The position numbers were made by a program, and so were the translations under genes. This document shows, in pieces, positions 53,111 through 61,398 of a stretch of DNA of 64,000 bases (position 1 is its first letter; each line of letters begins with the position of its first letter). This stretch comes from DATLSM01 sp963722965 (GTDB taxonomy: Bacteria > Actinomycetota > Thermoleophilia > Solirubrobacterales > 70-9), in NCBI GenBank assembly GCA_963722965.1, contig CAVROX010000007.1, positions 124,001 to 188,000 on the forward strand, given 5' to 3'. The notes beneath the pieces were generated by a model. The model was not told the DNA's origin. It searched no databases and worked only from the letters and a program-made list of their open reading frames with translations.

Positions 53111-54037
53111 TCAGGCGAGCCTGGCGTCGACGGCCATCGCGAGGAAGAGCAGCGCCAAGTAGGAGAGGGAGTAGAGGTAAGTTCGCAGCGCCCAGCGCCG
53201 ATTGGCGCTTTGCAGGAGACGCACAGCGCAGTAGATGAAGATTCCCCCCAGGGTGATTGAGGCCGCCAAGTAGGAAAGGCCGAAGCCGCCGGCACAGAAG
53301 GGTAACTGGGTCACCGCATACAGAAGCACCGTGTAGAGGAGGATCTGGCGCCGGGTCTCGGCCTCCCCCCGTACGACCGGCAGCATCGGCACGCCGGCCT
53401 TTTCGTAGTCGTTCTTCATCAGCAGCGAGAGAGCCCAGAAGTGGGGTGGGGTCCAAAAGAAGACGATCGCGAAGAGGTAAAGCGCGGTGCCGCTGAGCCC
53501 GCCGGTCACGGCCGCCCAGGCGACCAGCGGCGGCACCGCTCCGGCGGCACCGCCGATCACGATGTTCTGCGGCGTGGCCCGCTTCAGCCAGAGGGTGTAG
53601 ACACAGACATAACCGATCAGCCCCGAGAGCGAGAGCGTCGCAGCCAGCGGGTTGACCGCCAGCGCCAGCAGAGCGAAGGAGGCGCAGCCGAGCGTTAGGC
53701 CGAAGGCGGTGGCGGCGGCGGGGGAGACCCGCCCGCTGGCCACCGGCCGGTTGGCGGTGCGGGCCATCTTGCGGTCGATGTCGTGGTCGATCGCGTGGTT
53801 GATCGCCCCCGCGCCGCCCGCCGAAAGGGCGCCGCCGAGGCAGGTCAGAAGGACCAGGCCGATCGACGGGTCGCCCGCCACATACATGGTCGTGACCGTG
53901 ATGAAAAGCAGCAGCGACTGCACCCGCGGCTTGGTCAGGGTTAGGTAATCGCGGAGGACGGCGAGCGCGGGCGAGCTCCGGACTGCTCCCGCCGTGGTCG
54001 TGGTCGGGATGGTCTGCGCTCCGGCGCCGGCAGCCAT
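53111..54037 (-). CDS. ctaB: Protohaem IX farnesyltransferase (haem O synthase)
   Basis: Adds the farnesyl group to haem B. 308 residues, about eight helices, UbiA superfamily. The first Asp-rich motif is in AINHAIDHDIDRKMART with TANRPVASGRV following. The second is replaced by MKNDYEKAGVPMLPVVRG, as in the family. Starts AGAGAQTIPTTTTAG, then LTLTKPRVQSLLLFITVTT. The gene lies 5 bases after the oxidase-like fusion, which implies the fusion's operon is tied to haem A biogenesis. Confidence 0.95.
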   Translation of the reverse strand: MAAGAGAQTIPTTTTAGAVRSSPALAVLRDYLTLTKPRVQSLLLFITVTTMYVAGDPSIGLVLLTCLGGALSAGGAGAINHAIDHDIDRKMARTANRPVASGRVSPAAATAFGLTLGCASFALLALAVNPLAATLSLSGLIGYVCVYTLWLKRATPQNIVIGGAAGAVPPLVAWAAVTGGLSGTALYLFAIVFFWTPPHFWALSLLMKNDYEKAGVPMLPVVRGEAETRRQILLYTVLLYAVTQLPFCAGGFGLSYLAASITLGGIFIYCAVRLLQSANRRWALRTYLYSLSYLALLFLAMAVDARLA

Positions 54038-54042
54038 AGCGC

Positions 54043-56421
54043 TCAGGCTACCGGCTGGGACTCATGCACGGGCAACTCGGCGCGATCGACCCGGTGGGCA
54101 ATCGCGATCCGGATGTCGCGCATCGGACGGGCGCTGCGAACGTCGGGGAGGAGATCGAAGTTATGGGGATCCGGTGGCGAGAGGGTCAGCCACTCGAGCG
54201 TGTCCCCGCGCCAAGGGTCATGCCCTGCCTCCGCGCCTCTCGTGCGGCTGAGGATCGCATTGACGAGCGTGAGCACGATGCCGATCGCCAGCACGAAGGC
54301 TCCGATCGAAGCGATCAGGTTGTAGGTGCTGACGCCGGTGTGGTCGAAATACTTGTAGGCATCGACGACCTCGCCGTGCGTGGCGCCTGCGAGGAACAGT
54401 GGCACGAAGGCGAGGACGATGCCGATCGCCATCGTCCAGAAGGAGATCCGGGCAAGGTTCTCGCCCATCGTCCGTCCGGTCATCTTCGGGAACCAGAGGT
54501 GCAGTGCGGCAAAGCCACCGAAAACACTGCCACCGATTAGAGCAAAATGGGTTGCCGCGGTGGCCGCTGTCGTGTTCTTGATGTCCCAGGCAGCCGCGAC
54601 CATGGATTGCTGGATCTCGGCGGCGAGGCCGATCGAGATCGCCGAGATCGCCCCGACTGCAAACAGGAGGGGCGCCCGCAATCTCAGCGTCCCGCCCACC
54701 ATCGTCGCGATCAGGTTGAAGGCGAGAAGGCCGAAGGGAACGATCAGCGCCAGCGACATCACCATCGCGAAGTACATCCAACCGATTCCGATCGGGGCGG
54801 TCAGCATATTCTGCATCCAGGCCAGGGTCCCGATCACCGCGATTGCGATCAGCGAGCCGATCACCGCACCGCGGTTGAAAAGCGGCTTGCGGGCGAAAGT
54901 GGGGACGATCTCGCCAATCGCGCCGAAGGCCGCGATCAAGATCAGCATGTAGGCGCCGGTGAAGAAGATCCAGCTGAGGTGTTGCCAGAGCAGCGCTGAC
55001 CCGCCCGCGCTGCCCGCGAAGAATGTGCCGCCGAAGTTGCGGTCGATAAGCAGCATCGCGATCGCCGCGATCAGCACCGGGCCGATCACCAGCATCAACC
55101 AGGAACAGATCGCCGCCGCCCAGGCGAAGACCGGCAGCCGCCGCCACGCCATCCCGGGGGCGCGCATGGTGCGCAGCGTCGCGACCAGGTTGATCGCGAT
55201 GAAGACGAAGCCCAGGGTCACCATGCCGGTGGCCGTTGCCCAGGCGTTGACGCCGTTATTGGAGAGGTACCGGAGTTCTGAAAGCGGCGCCAGAGGGTTG
55301 ACCCCCGCCTCGGTCGGGGTAAAGATGAAGCTGGCGTAGAGCACCGTCGCTCCCGCGAGGAAGAGCCACATTCCGATCTGCCCGAGGCGCGGCAGCGCCG
55401 TTCCGCGAGCGCCGATCTGAAGTGGCGCGACGTAGTAGAAGAGCCCGAGCGCGAATGGGATCGCGAAGAGAAAGATCGCCGTCGTTCCGTAGACGGAGAG
55501 GAGTCGGTTGAAGGTGACCGGGGTGAGGAAGGTGTTTTCGGGGATCGCCAGCTGAAGGCGCATCAGCAGCATCTGGATCACGGCGAGAAAAAGGAAGCCA
55601 AACGCCCCGACGATCATCACCCGGCCGACGTCCTTGTGGTCGCCGCTGGTGGCCAGCTCGACCCAGCGTGGGCGGCAGCGCGGGAAGCCGTCGATGACCA
55701 GCTCCGGGCGGGGGCGTGAGCTCATGGAATCCTTCTCGCTGTCGATCAGCCCGACCACACGGTTCTGTGCCGCCTGAACCTCGGCTTTCTGTCGCATGAT
55801 GAAGGCCAGATAGGCTTGGGGTGAGACGACATCGACCGCTGTCCGCATCGCCGCGTAGCCCTGGCCGGAGAAGGTTGAGGATTGGCCCAGGTAGGTGCCT
55901 TCCCGGTCAGCCCGGAAGACCACCTGGTCGGCCTTACCGGGTACCGCGTCGCGCTTGGGGGCCAGTTCGGGCACGTCCCAGGTGTGGATGACGTCGGTCG
56001 AGGCCAGGTTGAGGGTGATCGCGGTGTCGACGGGGACCACGAGTTTGTAGTAGGAGAAGGCCCCGTTGGGGTAGTTGTAGCGCCACAGCCACTGTCTGCC
56101 GGTTGCCAGGATCGTCAGCGGCTGGGAGCGGGCTGAAGCGAGCCCTGCGGGCCCGGTTCTGGGGATCTCGCGAGCCTTTTCGGTAAAGATGATGCTGAGC
56201 ACGAGGATTGCTGCGGCAAAAACGGTCAACGCCGCACCGACCCGGAACTGGATGCGCCGCCCACCGCGTAGTTGGCGGGGTTCGGCACCCCGCTCGGCGC
56301 GGTAGCGGCGCACGGCGAAGATCAGCGCGACGTTGACCGCGACGACGACGATCGCGGCGGCCAGGTAGCCGATCCAAAGCAGGGTGTGGATCTGGTCGGT
56401 GCCAGGGGAGTGGGGCGTCAA
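54043..56421 (-). CDS. Fused oxidase subunit II-I homologue lacking metal ligands
   Basis: 792 residues. Residues 1-230 are a subunit II: two helices, then a cupredoxin with GRQWLWRYNYPNG. Of the CuA ligands only His146 and Met192 remain; both cysteines are Ser (181, 185) and the second histidine is Tyr189. Residues 250-730 are a subunit I with about 12 helices. The TM2 haem ligand is Tyr311. The three CuB histidines are Thr488, Gln537 and Asn538. The cross-linked Tyr is Met492, the haem a3 ligand is Ala623 and the K-channel Lys is Leu566. Only His625 survives. The frame is unbroken and fold signatures (GGSVF...LWFPKMTGR) are kept, so it looks functional but not an oxidase. Start TTG 56421 follows a TAGAAT by 9 nt. 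Confidence 0.9.
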   Translation of the reverse strand: MTPHSPGTDQIHTLLWIGYLAAAIVVVAVNVALIFAVRRYRAERGAEPRQLRGGRRIQFRVGAALTVFAAAILVLSIIFTEKAREIPRTGPAGLASARSQPLTILATGRQWLWRYNYPNGAFSYYKLVVPVDTAITLNLASTDVIHTWDVPELAPKRDAVPGKADQVVFRADREGTYLGQSSTFSGQGYAAMRTAVDVVSPQAYLAFIMRQKAEVQAAQNRVVGLIDSEKDSMSSRPRPELVIDGFPRCRPRWVELATSGDHKDVGRVMIVGAFGFLFLAVIQMLLMRLQLAIPENTFLTPVTFNRLLSVYGTTAIFLFAIPFALGLFYYVAPLQIGARGTALPRLGQIGMWLFLAGATVLYASFIFTPTEAGVNPLAPLSELRYLSNNGVNAWATATGMVTLGFVFIAINLVATLRTMRAPGMAWRRLPVFAWAAAICSWLMLVIGPVLIAAIAMLLIDRNFGGTFFAGSAGGSALLWQHLSWIFFTGAYMLILIAAFGAIGEIVPTFARKPLFNRGAVIGSLIAIAVIGTLAWMQNMLTAPIGIGWMYFAMVMSLALIVPFGLLAFNLIATMVGGTLRLRAPLLFAVGAISAISIGLAAEIQQSMVAAAWDIKNTTAATAATHFALIGGSVFGGFAALHLWFPKMTGRTMGENLARISFWTMAIGIVLAFVPLFLAGATHGEVVDAYKYFDHTGVSTYNLIASIGAFVLAIGIVLTLVNAILSRTRGAEAGHDPWRGDTLEWLTLSPPDPHNFDLLPDVRSARPMRDIRIAIAHRVDRAELPVHESQPVA

Positions 56422-56430
56422 AGCGGGGCC

Positions 56431-56488
56431 ATTCTAATCACGCGCAGCGGAGCGCTGCCGCGCCCGGTGTCGGTCACCGACCTATACT
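56431..56488. promoter_or_regulatory. Divergent promoters with two inverted repeats
   Basis: TAGAAT (minus strand, 56431-56436) serves the oxidase-like fusion; TATACT (plus, 56483-56488) lies 10 nt before the PAP2 gene. Between them are GCAGCG-GAG-CGCTGC (56444-56458) and CGGTG-TCGGT-CACCG (56465-56479), plausible sites for a shared regulator. Confidence 0.5.
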
Positions 56489-56498
56489 CGCCGGCCCT

Positions 56499-57443
56499 AT
56501 GCGGACCCGGTCTCGGCCATCTCGGGCGCTGCGCGTGGCGGTGCGGACCGGGGCGGCCGCCGCCCTCGGGTCAGCCTTTGTGGTTCCGCTGGCGCGCCGC
56601 CGCCTCCGCATCCCCGCCCCGGTCACGGTGGCTGCCTGCGCCGGCGGACCGCTGGGGCTGGCGATCCTGACCCGCCGCTCAAAGAAGCGCGACGTGGCGC
56701 TGTTCGCGATTCAGATGTGGGCCTTCACGATCGCTCATGAAATTCCCTATGACGATCGGGAGGCCCTGCGCCGTCGGCTGCGGGTCGGCTACCCGATCGC
56801 AATCGACCGGTTCCTCGGCGCCGGCAGCCTCCCAAACGCCCGCCTGCAGCGCAGTCTCGCCCGCCTCGGCAGGGTGAAAGCGATCGACCGGGTTCTCGCC
56901 TGGGTGCACTGGCTCTGGTTCCTTGAGCCCTATTGCGCCCTCGCCTTCATCCTCGTCGCTCGCAACGAGCGATTCCCGCGCGCCGCGCGCCAGCTAGCGG
57001 CCGTCTTCGACATCGGCTGTGCGATCTACTTCGTGGCGCCGACCGCCCCACCGTGGTGGTCCTCCGAACAGGGGTTGACGGGGGAGGAAGTGCGCCGGGT
57101 CATGGTTGAGGTGGGCGAGGAGACCTGGGGTTCAGCCTGGCCGGGTATGTACGGGGCGCTGGGCGGCAACCCCTGGGCGGCGATGCCCTCCCTGCACTTC
57201 GCGACATCGTTGACGATGGCGCTTGCCCTGGCCGAAGCAGGGCCGGGGGAGGGTGCAGCCGGCTGGGCTTACGCGCTCGCTCTCGGCTTCGCCCTCGTCT
57301 ACCTCGGGGAGCACTACGTCACCGATCTAGCCGCCGGCGCGGTGCTCGTCGTCGCGGTAAGGCGCGGCGAGCGGCTCGGCGCTCCGGTGCTGGTTAGGCT
57401 CAACCGCGCCCTGCAGCGCCTGGAGCGCCTCGCTAGCGGGTAG
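56499..57443 (+). CDS. PAP2-superfamily membrane phosphatase/transferase
   Basis: 314 residues with about six helices. The two catalytic PAP2 blocks near the C-terminus are PSLHFATSLTMALAL (P-S-x-H) and GEHYVTDLAAGAVLV (H-x3-D). The first block, with Lys/Arg, is diffuse. The arrangement resembles Aur1/IPT-like enzymes that move phospho-headgroups between lipids, so a lipid or inositol phosphotransferase is possible. Basic N-terminus. Start ATG 56499 follows TATACT. A flippase-like gene follows after 10 bases. Confidence 0.8.
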   Translation: MRTRSRPSRALRVAVRTGAAAALGSAFVVPLARRRLRIPAPVTVAACAGGPLGLAILTRRSKKRDVALFAIQMWAFTIAHEIPYDDREALRRRLRVGYPIAIDRFLGAGSLPNARLQRSLARLGRVKAIDRVLAWVHWLWFLEPYCALAFILVARNERFPRAARQLAAVFDIGCAIYFVAPTAPPWWSSEQGLTGEEVRRVMVEVGEETWGSAWPGMYGALGGNPWAAMPSLHFATSLTMALALAEAGPGEGAAGWAYALALGFALVYLGEHYVTDLAAGAVLVVAVRRGERLGAPVLVRLNRALQRLERLASG

Positions 57444-57453
57444 CTTCTCGGGG

Positions 57454-58588
57454 GTGTCTCAGGAGGACTCGGCGAACGGTGACGCGACCGTCGAGCTGCC
57501 GCTGTTCACCGTTCGGCGGATGGTGCAGACGGCGATCGTCGTCCTCGCGCTGCTGATCGGAATCTACTTTCTCTTCCCCAAGCTGGTCGGTTTGGGCGAC
57601 GCGCTGAGCAAGCTCGACGAAGCGGAGCCGGTCTGGATCGGGGTGGCGATCTGCTTCAACGTAGCCGCCTTCGCCACCTACACAGCGCTGTTCAAGGCGG
57701 TCGTCGGCGGTCGAGTTCTGCGCTTCACCTGGGCCGAGACCTATCAGATCAACATGGCCGGGCTGGCGGCGACGCTGCTTTTCTCGGCTGGCGGGGCGGG
57801 CGGAATCGCCCTCACCTTCTGGGCGTTGCGCAAGGCGGGCATGGGGCGCCGCGACGCGGGTCGGCGCATGGTCGCCTTCCTCACCCTCCACTACGCCTTC
57901 TATCCGCTGGCGTTGATCGTTTTCGGGGTGCTGTTGCGGACCGGCGTACCTCGACGGCCAGCACCCAGTCGAGCTGACCGTGATCCCAGCGTCGATCGCC
58001 GGCCTCCTGCTCGTCTTGGGCGTGTTGGTGGCGATGATCCCGTCGGACCTTGAACGTCGCGTGGCGCCATTCGTCCACGCTGAGCGCGGCCGCTCCATCG
58101 CCCGCATGGTGGCCCGCGTGCCGGCGACCCTCGGCGAGGGGTTCAGGTTCGCGCTCGGCCTCTTTACCCATCCCTCGCGCGGGGGGCTTGCGGTGGTCGG
58201 CGCGGCGGGGTTCTGGGCAGCCAATATCGGCATCCTCTGGGCCTCCTTCCACGCTTTCGGCGTCCACGTTCCACTTGCGGTTGTGGTCCAGGGGTTCTTC
58301 CTCGGCATGGTCGCCAACCTCTTCCCGCTGGCCCCCGCGGGGGTGGGCGCGGTGGACGCGGGGATGATCGGCGCCTTCGTCCTCTTCGGCCTGCCGCAGG
58401 ACACGATTTTCCCGGCGATCTTGATCTACCGGCTCGTCGCCTTCTGGATGCCGATTCCGTTTGGCATCGTCGCCTTCTTCCAGCTCCGCAACACGGTTCA
58501 GGAGTGGGAAGTGGAGGGGCTGCCGATTGACCGAAGCGGTACTATACAAAGTAAAGTAATAGACTTGCAGGCGGCGAAAAATGGCTGA
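57454..58588 (+). CDS. YbhN/AglD-like membrane protein (flippase-like), frame interrupted
   Basis: About 378 residues, eight or more helices, of the lysylphosphatidylglycerol synthase transmembrane (UPF0104) family. Features are VRRMVQTAIVVLALLIGIYF, LLFSAGGAGGIALTFWALRK, FLGMVANLFPLAPAGVGAVD and ALIYRLVAFW-type ends (PAILIYRLVAFWMPIPFG). Near 57950 the frame must slip by one base (LLRTG then YLDGQHPVELTVIPASIAG). GTG 57454. Following the PAP2 gene, it may move lipid-linked intermediates. The 3' end is unusually AT-rich and overlaps the trxB start. Confidence 0.75.
58535..58561 (+). promoter_or_regulatory. AT-rich promoter patch for trxB
   Basis: A run of about 27 bases with TATACA (58543-58548) and TAATAG (58556-58561) interrupts otherwise GC-rich coding DNA 20-45 bases before the trxB ATG. 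Likely -10 elements embedded in the flippase 3' end. Confidence 0.4.
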
Positions 58589-59588
58589 AAAGAAAGTCGA
58601 GAACGTGATCATCGTCGGCGGTGGCCCGGCGGGCTACAGCGCGGCGCTCTACACCGCGCGCGCCAACCTCGAGCCCCTTATCTTTGAGGGATTTCACTGG
58701 GGCGGGCAGCTGCAGAACACGACCGATGTCGAGAACTACCCGGGATACCCCGAGGGGATCATGGGTCCGGAGATGATGGGTCAGTTCCGGGCCCAGGCGG
58801 AGCGCTTCGGCACGCGGTTCGTGACCGATGACGTCGATCGGATCGAGCTATCCGGCGGCGGCGTCCAAAGGGTGTTCCTCGGTGAGGAGGAGCACCGCGC
58901 GAAAGCCGTGATCCTGGCGATGGGCGCGGAGCCGCGCCGGCTTGGGATTCCGGGCGAGTTGGAGCTGGGCGGCCGCGGTGTCTCCACCTGTGGCGTATGC
59001 GACGGTGCCTTCTTCAAAGACCAGCGGGTGATCGTTATCGGCGGTGGGGACTCGGCGATGGAGGACTCGATCTTCATCTCCAAGTACGCGAGCGAGCTGA
59101 CGGTGGTGAACAGGCGAGATGAGTTTCGCGCCTCAAAGATCATGCTCGAGCGCGCCCGGGAACGACCCAACATCGCCTTCAAGACGCCCTTCGTGCCGGA
59201 GGAGTTCATCGCCGGCGAGGACGGGAAGCTCGACCACCTGCGGCTGCGAAACGCCGACACGGGTGAGAGCGAGGATCTGGAGACCGACGGCGCCTTCGTC
59301 GCCATCGGCCACATCCCGAAATCGGAGATCGTCGCGGGCCAGCTCGACACCGACGAGAACGGCTACATCGTGACCGTCGCCGGCTCGACCCGCACCAAGC
59401 TGGGCGGGGTCTTCGCGGTGGGCGACGTGGTTGACCACACCTATCGCCAGGCGGTCACCGCGGCTGGTACGGGCTGTATGGGCGCCCTCGATGCCGAGTG
59501 GTATCTGCGCGACACCCCACCGCTGGCGGAGGCCCACTGGATGCCCGGCGGGGAGCCGGCTGAGCTCGCTCCGACCCCTGGGAGCTGA
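58581..59588 (+). CDS. trxB: Thioredoxin reductase
   Basis: NADPH-dependent flavoenzyme reducing thioredoxin. 335 residues: FAD loop GGGPAGYSAALYTARANL, redox pair in STCGVCDGAFFKDQ, NADPH loop VIGGGDSAMEDSIF, and FAVGDVVDHTYRQAVTAAGTG. A C-terminal extension of about 20 residues (MPGGEPAELAPTPGS) beyond the usual end. ATG 58581 overlaps the preceding gene by 8 bases. No thioredoxin gene follows; the next gene is a zinc finger. Confidence 0.95.
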   Translation: MAEKKVENVIIVGGGPAGYSAALYTARANLEPLIFEGFHWGGQLQNTTDVENYPGYPEGIMGPEMMGQFRAQAERFGTRFVTDDVDRIELSGGGVQRVFLGEEEHRAKAVILAMGAEPRRLGIPGELELGGRGVSTCGVCDGAFFKDQRVIVIGGGDSAMEDSIFISKYASELTVVNRRDEFRASKIMLERARERPNIAFKTPFVPEEFIAGEDGKLDHLRLRNADTGESEDLETDGAFVAIGHIPKSEIVAGQLDTDENGYIVTVAGSTRTKLGGVFAVGDVVDHTYRQAVTAAGTGCMGALDAEWYLRDTPPLAEAHWMPGGEPAELAPTPGS

Positions 59589-59604
59589 AGCGTCGATCGG
59601 CTAA

Positions 59605-59889
59605 GGTCATCAGACGGCCGATTCCTGCGCACATCTCGACTCGGTTGAGTTTTTCGACCTCCCGCCAGGGGAGCTCGGGTGCGAGGAGTGCCTTGCCCTT
59701 GGGATGCAGTGGGTGCACCTGCGGATGTGCCAGAGCTGCGGGCACATCGGCTGCTGCGATAGCTCATCGGGAAGGCACGCCACGGCCCATTATCAGGGGA
59801 GCGGACATCCAATCGTCCGCTCGGCGGAGCCGGGTGAGGATTGGAGTTGGTGCTATCTCGATGAACTGGTGTTCCAACTTCGCGCCTGA
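59605..59889 (+). CDS. UBP-type zinc-finger protein
   Basis: About 90 residues matching the ZnF-UBP domain: CAH, then CEEC, WVHLRMCQSCGHIGCCD and the histidine series in GRHATAHYQGSGHPIV, ending DWSWCYLDELVFQ. In eukaryotes this domain binds ubiquitin C-termini; bacterial versions are stand-alone and of unknown role. In-frame coding extends back to a TAA at 59602-59604 with no ATG, GTG or TTG before 59704, so the true start is unclear and a small sequence error is possible. Confidence 0.65.
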   Translation, partial: GHQTADSCAHLDSVEFFDLPPGELGCEECLALGMQWVHLRMCQSCGHIGCCDSSSGRHATAHYQGSGHPIVRSAEPGEDWSWCYLDELVFQLRA

Positions 59890-60120
59890 CGTTCCCGGTG
59901 CGCACGGCGATCAGCAGCGCTGGCGGCCAAAGCGCGGTTCTGGTACTGGCGGCCAGCCGGTTATCGAGAGGGACCTGACCCGCGACGATTGGCCTCCTTG
60001 AGCGGTTTCTAGGCGCGATCAGCCTCTCCTTTGAAGAGGGGTATCGCAGAGGGGGGAGTGCGCGGCCCGACCCCTTTGCTGCGGCGGCCCGGTGGGGCTG
60101 TTGGGTCTGGGGCGATCGGC

Positions 60121-60171
60121 ATCGCGGTGCTCTGTCGGAGCCGCGATCAACTTCTTGGCGCCGTTGGCGCC
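60121..60171. other. Intergenic hairpins downstream of the zinc-finger gene
   Basis: ATCGCGG (60121-60127) pairs with CCGCGAT (60141-60147), and GGCGCC-GTT-GGCGCC follows at 60157-60171. They lie between convergent genes (zinc finger, plus; hydroxyacyl-CoA dehydrogenase, minus) and could stop transcripts from either side. The rest of 59890-60177 shows no supportable gene. Confidence 0.35.
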
Positions 60172-60177
60172 GGGGGC

Positions 60178-61398
60178 TCAGGGGGGAGGGCAGCGCAGCG
60201 CAGCTCCCCTCTCGGCGGCAGTGCGAAGCAGCGGTGCCGGGTGGTATGCCCCGCCGCGTGCGCGCTCCAGGTCCTCCAGCAGCGAGAACGCCGGGCCGGC
60301 GCCGATCAGCTCAGCGAACTCGAGAGGGCCGAGCGGCCAGTTGAAGCCGAGCCTCATCGCCGTATCCATGTCGGCGGGGGAGCCGATCTTCTCGGCGAGG
60401 GCGAAGGCAGCCTCGTTGGCGATCTGGGCCAGCAGGCGGGGGAGAATCAGTGGCCCAGCAGGATCGATCTTGGCCAGCGCGGCGGGCTCCAGCGTCGGCG
60501 CCTTGATCCCCAGTTCGGGGTCGGGGGCGCGCCGGGAGCCCTCGCCGTAGCTGTAGAAGCCCTGGCCGCTCTTGCGACCGAGCCGGCCTTCTGCGACCAG
60601 ACCCGCCTGGATCGGGCTTGGGCGCCAGCGGTCCGGCTTACCTCCCTGGACGTAGAAGGATCGGGCGACGCTGAGGTTGACGTCGAGTCCAATCAGGTCG
60701 ATCAGCTCGAAAGGGCCCATCCGAAAGCCGCCGCCAAGCCGGCAGACGCGGTCGATCGTCGCTGGGTCGGCGAGGCCGTCGGCAAGGATTCGCAGCGGCT
60801 CCAAGGTGAAGGGGCGGGCAAGGCGGTTTGCGATGAAGCCGGGGCTGTCCTTGGCGCGGATTGGCGTGCGGCCCATCCGTTTTGCCACCCCTGCGGTTGC
60901 GTCAAGAGCGTCCTCAGCCGAGTCGGGTGTGGCGATCACCTCGACCAGCTTCATCAGCGCGGGGGGGTTGAAGAAGTGCATGCCGACTACCCGTTCGGGA
61001 TGCGGAAGACCAGCTGCTATCGCGCTAACCGACAGGGAGGAGGTGTTGGTCGCAAGGATTGTTTTCCGCCCACCTGCATCGGCGGCCAGGGAGCCGAACA
61101 ATTCGCGCTTCAGCTCCAGATCCTCCGGCGCTGCCTCGATCACGAGGTCGCAGCCGGCCAGGTCGCCCAGGCGCGGGGCCGAGGAGAGTCTCGCTCTTGC
61201 AGCGTCGGCGTCAGACTTGCTCCAGCGACCGCGTTCAGCGCCCTTCGCCAGGTCAACTGCAACCCGCTCGATCCCGGCGTCGAGAGCCTCGCGGATCGGG
61301 TCGTGCAGCCTCGTCTCATAGCCGCCCAAGCAGGAGATCTGGGCGATTCCAGCGCCCATCGTTCCGGCGCCGACGATGCCGATCCGCGCGACCGTCAA
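60178..61398 (-). CDS. 3-hydroxyacyl-CoA dehydrogenase
   Basis: NAD-dependent third step of beta-oxidation. 406 residues: GIVGAGTMGAGIAQISCLGG for NAD binding, ATNTSSLSVSAIAAGL, catalytic VVGMHFFNPPALMKLVEVI, and KDSPGFIANRLARPF. A duplicated C-terminal helical domain (IKAPTLEP onward) makes it longer than the 285-residue PaaH type. ATG 61398 overlaps the enoyl-CoA hydratase stop. Probably part of fatty acid, phenylacetate or related acyl-CoA breakdown. Confidence 0.93.
   Translation of the reverse strand: MTVARIGIVGAGTMGAGIAQISCLGGYETRLHDPIREALDAGIERVAVDLAKGAERGRWSKSDADAARARLSSAPRLGDLAGCDLVIEAAPEDLELKRELFGSLAADAGGRKTILATNTSSLSVSAIAAGLPHPERVVGMHFFNPPALMKLVEVIATPDSAEDALDATAGVAKRMGRTPIRAKDSPGFIANRLARPFTLEPLRILADGLADPATIDRVCRLGGGFRMGPFELIDLIGLDVNLSVARSFYVQGGKPDRWRPSPIQAGLVAEGRLGRKSGQGFYSYGEGSRRAPDPELGIKAPTLEPAALAKIDPAGPLILPRLLAQIANEAAFALAEKIGSPADMDTAMRLGFNWPLGPLEFAELIGAGPAFSLLEDLERARGGAYHPAPLLRTAAERGAALRCPPP

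Noticed and set aside
54043..56421. Reading the fusion as a quinol oxidase or nitric oxide reductase
   Set aside because: Those keep the haem and active-site histidines. Here both haem sites and the metal B site lack ligands, so no known activity of the superfamily fits.
54043..56421. Reading the fusion as a pseudogene
   Set aside because: 792 codons without a stop, normal codon bias, its own -10 element and tight coupling to ctaB argue for an expressed protein.
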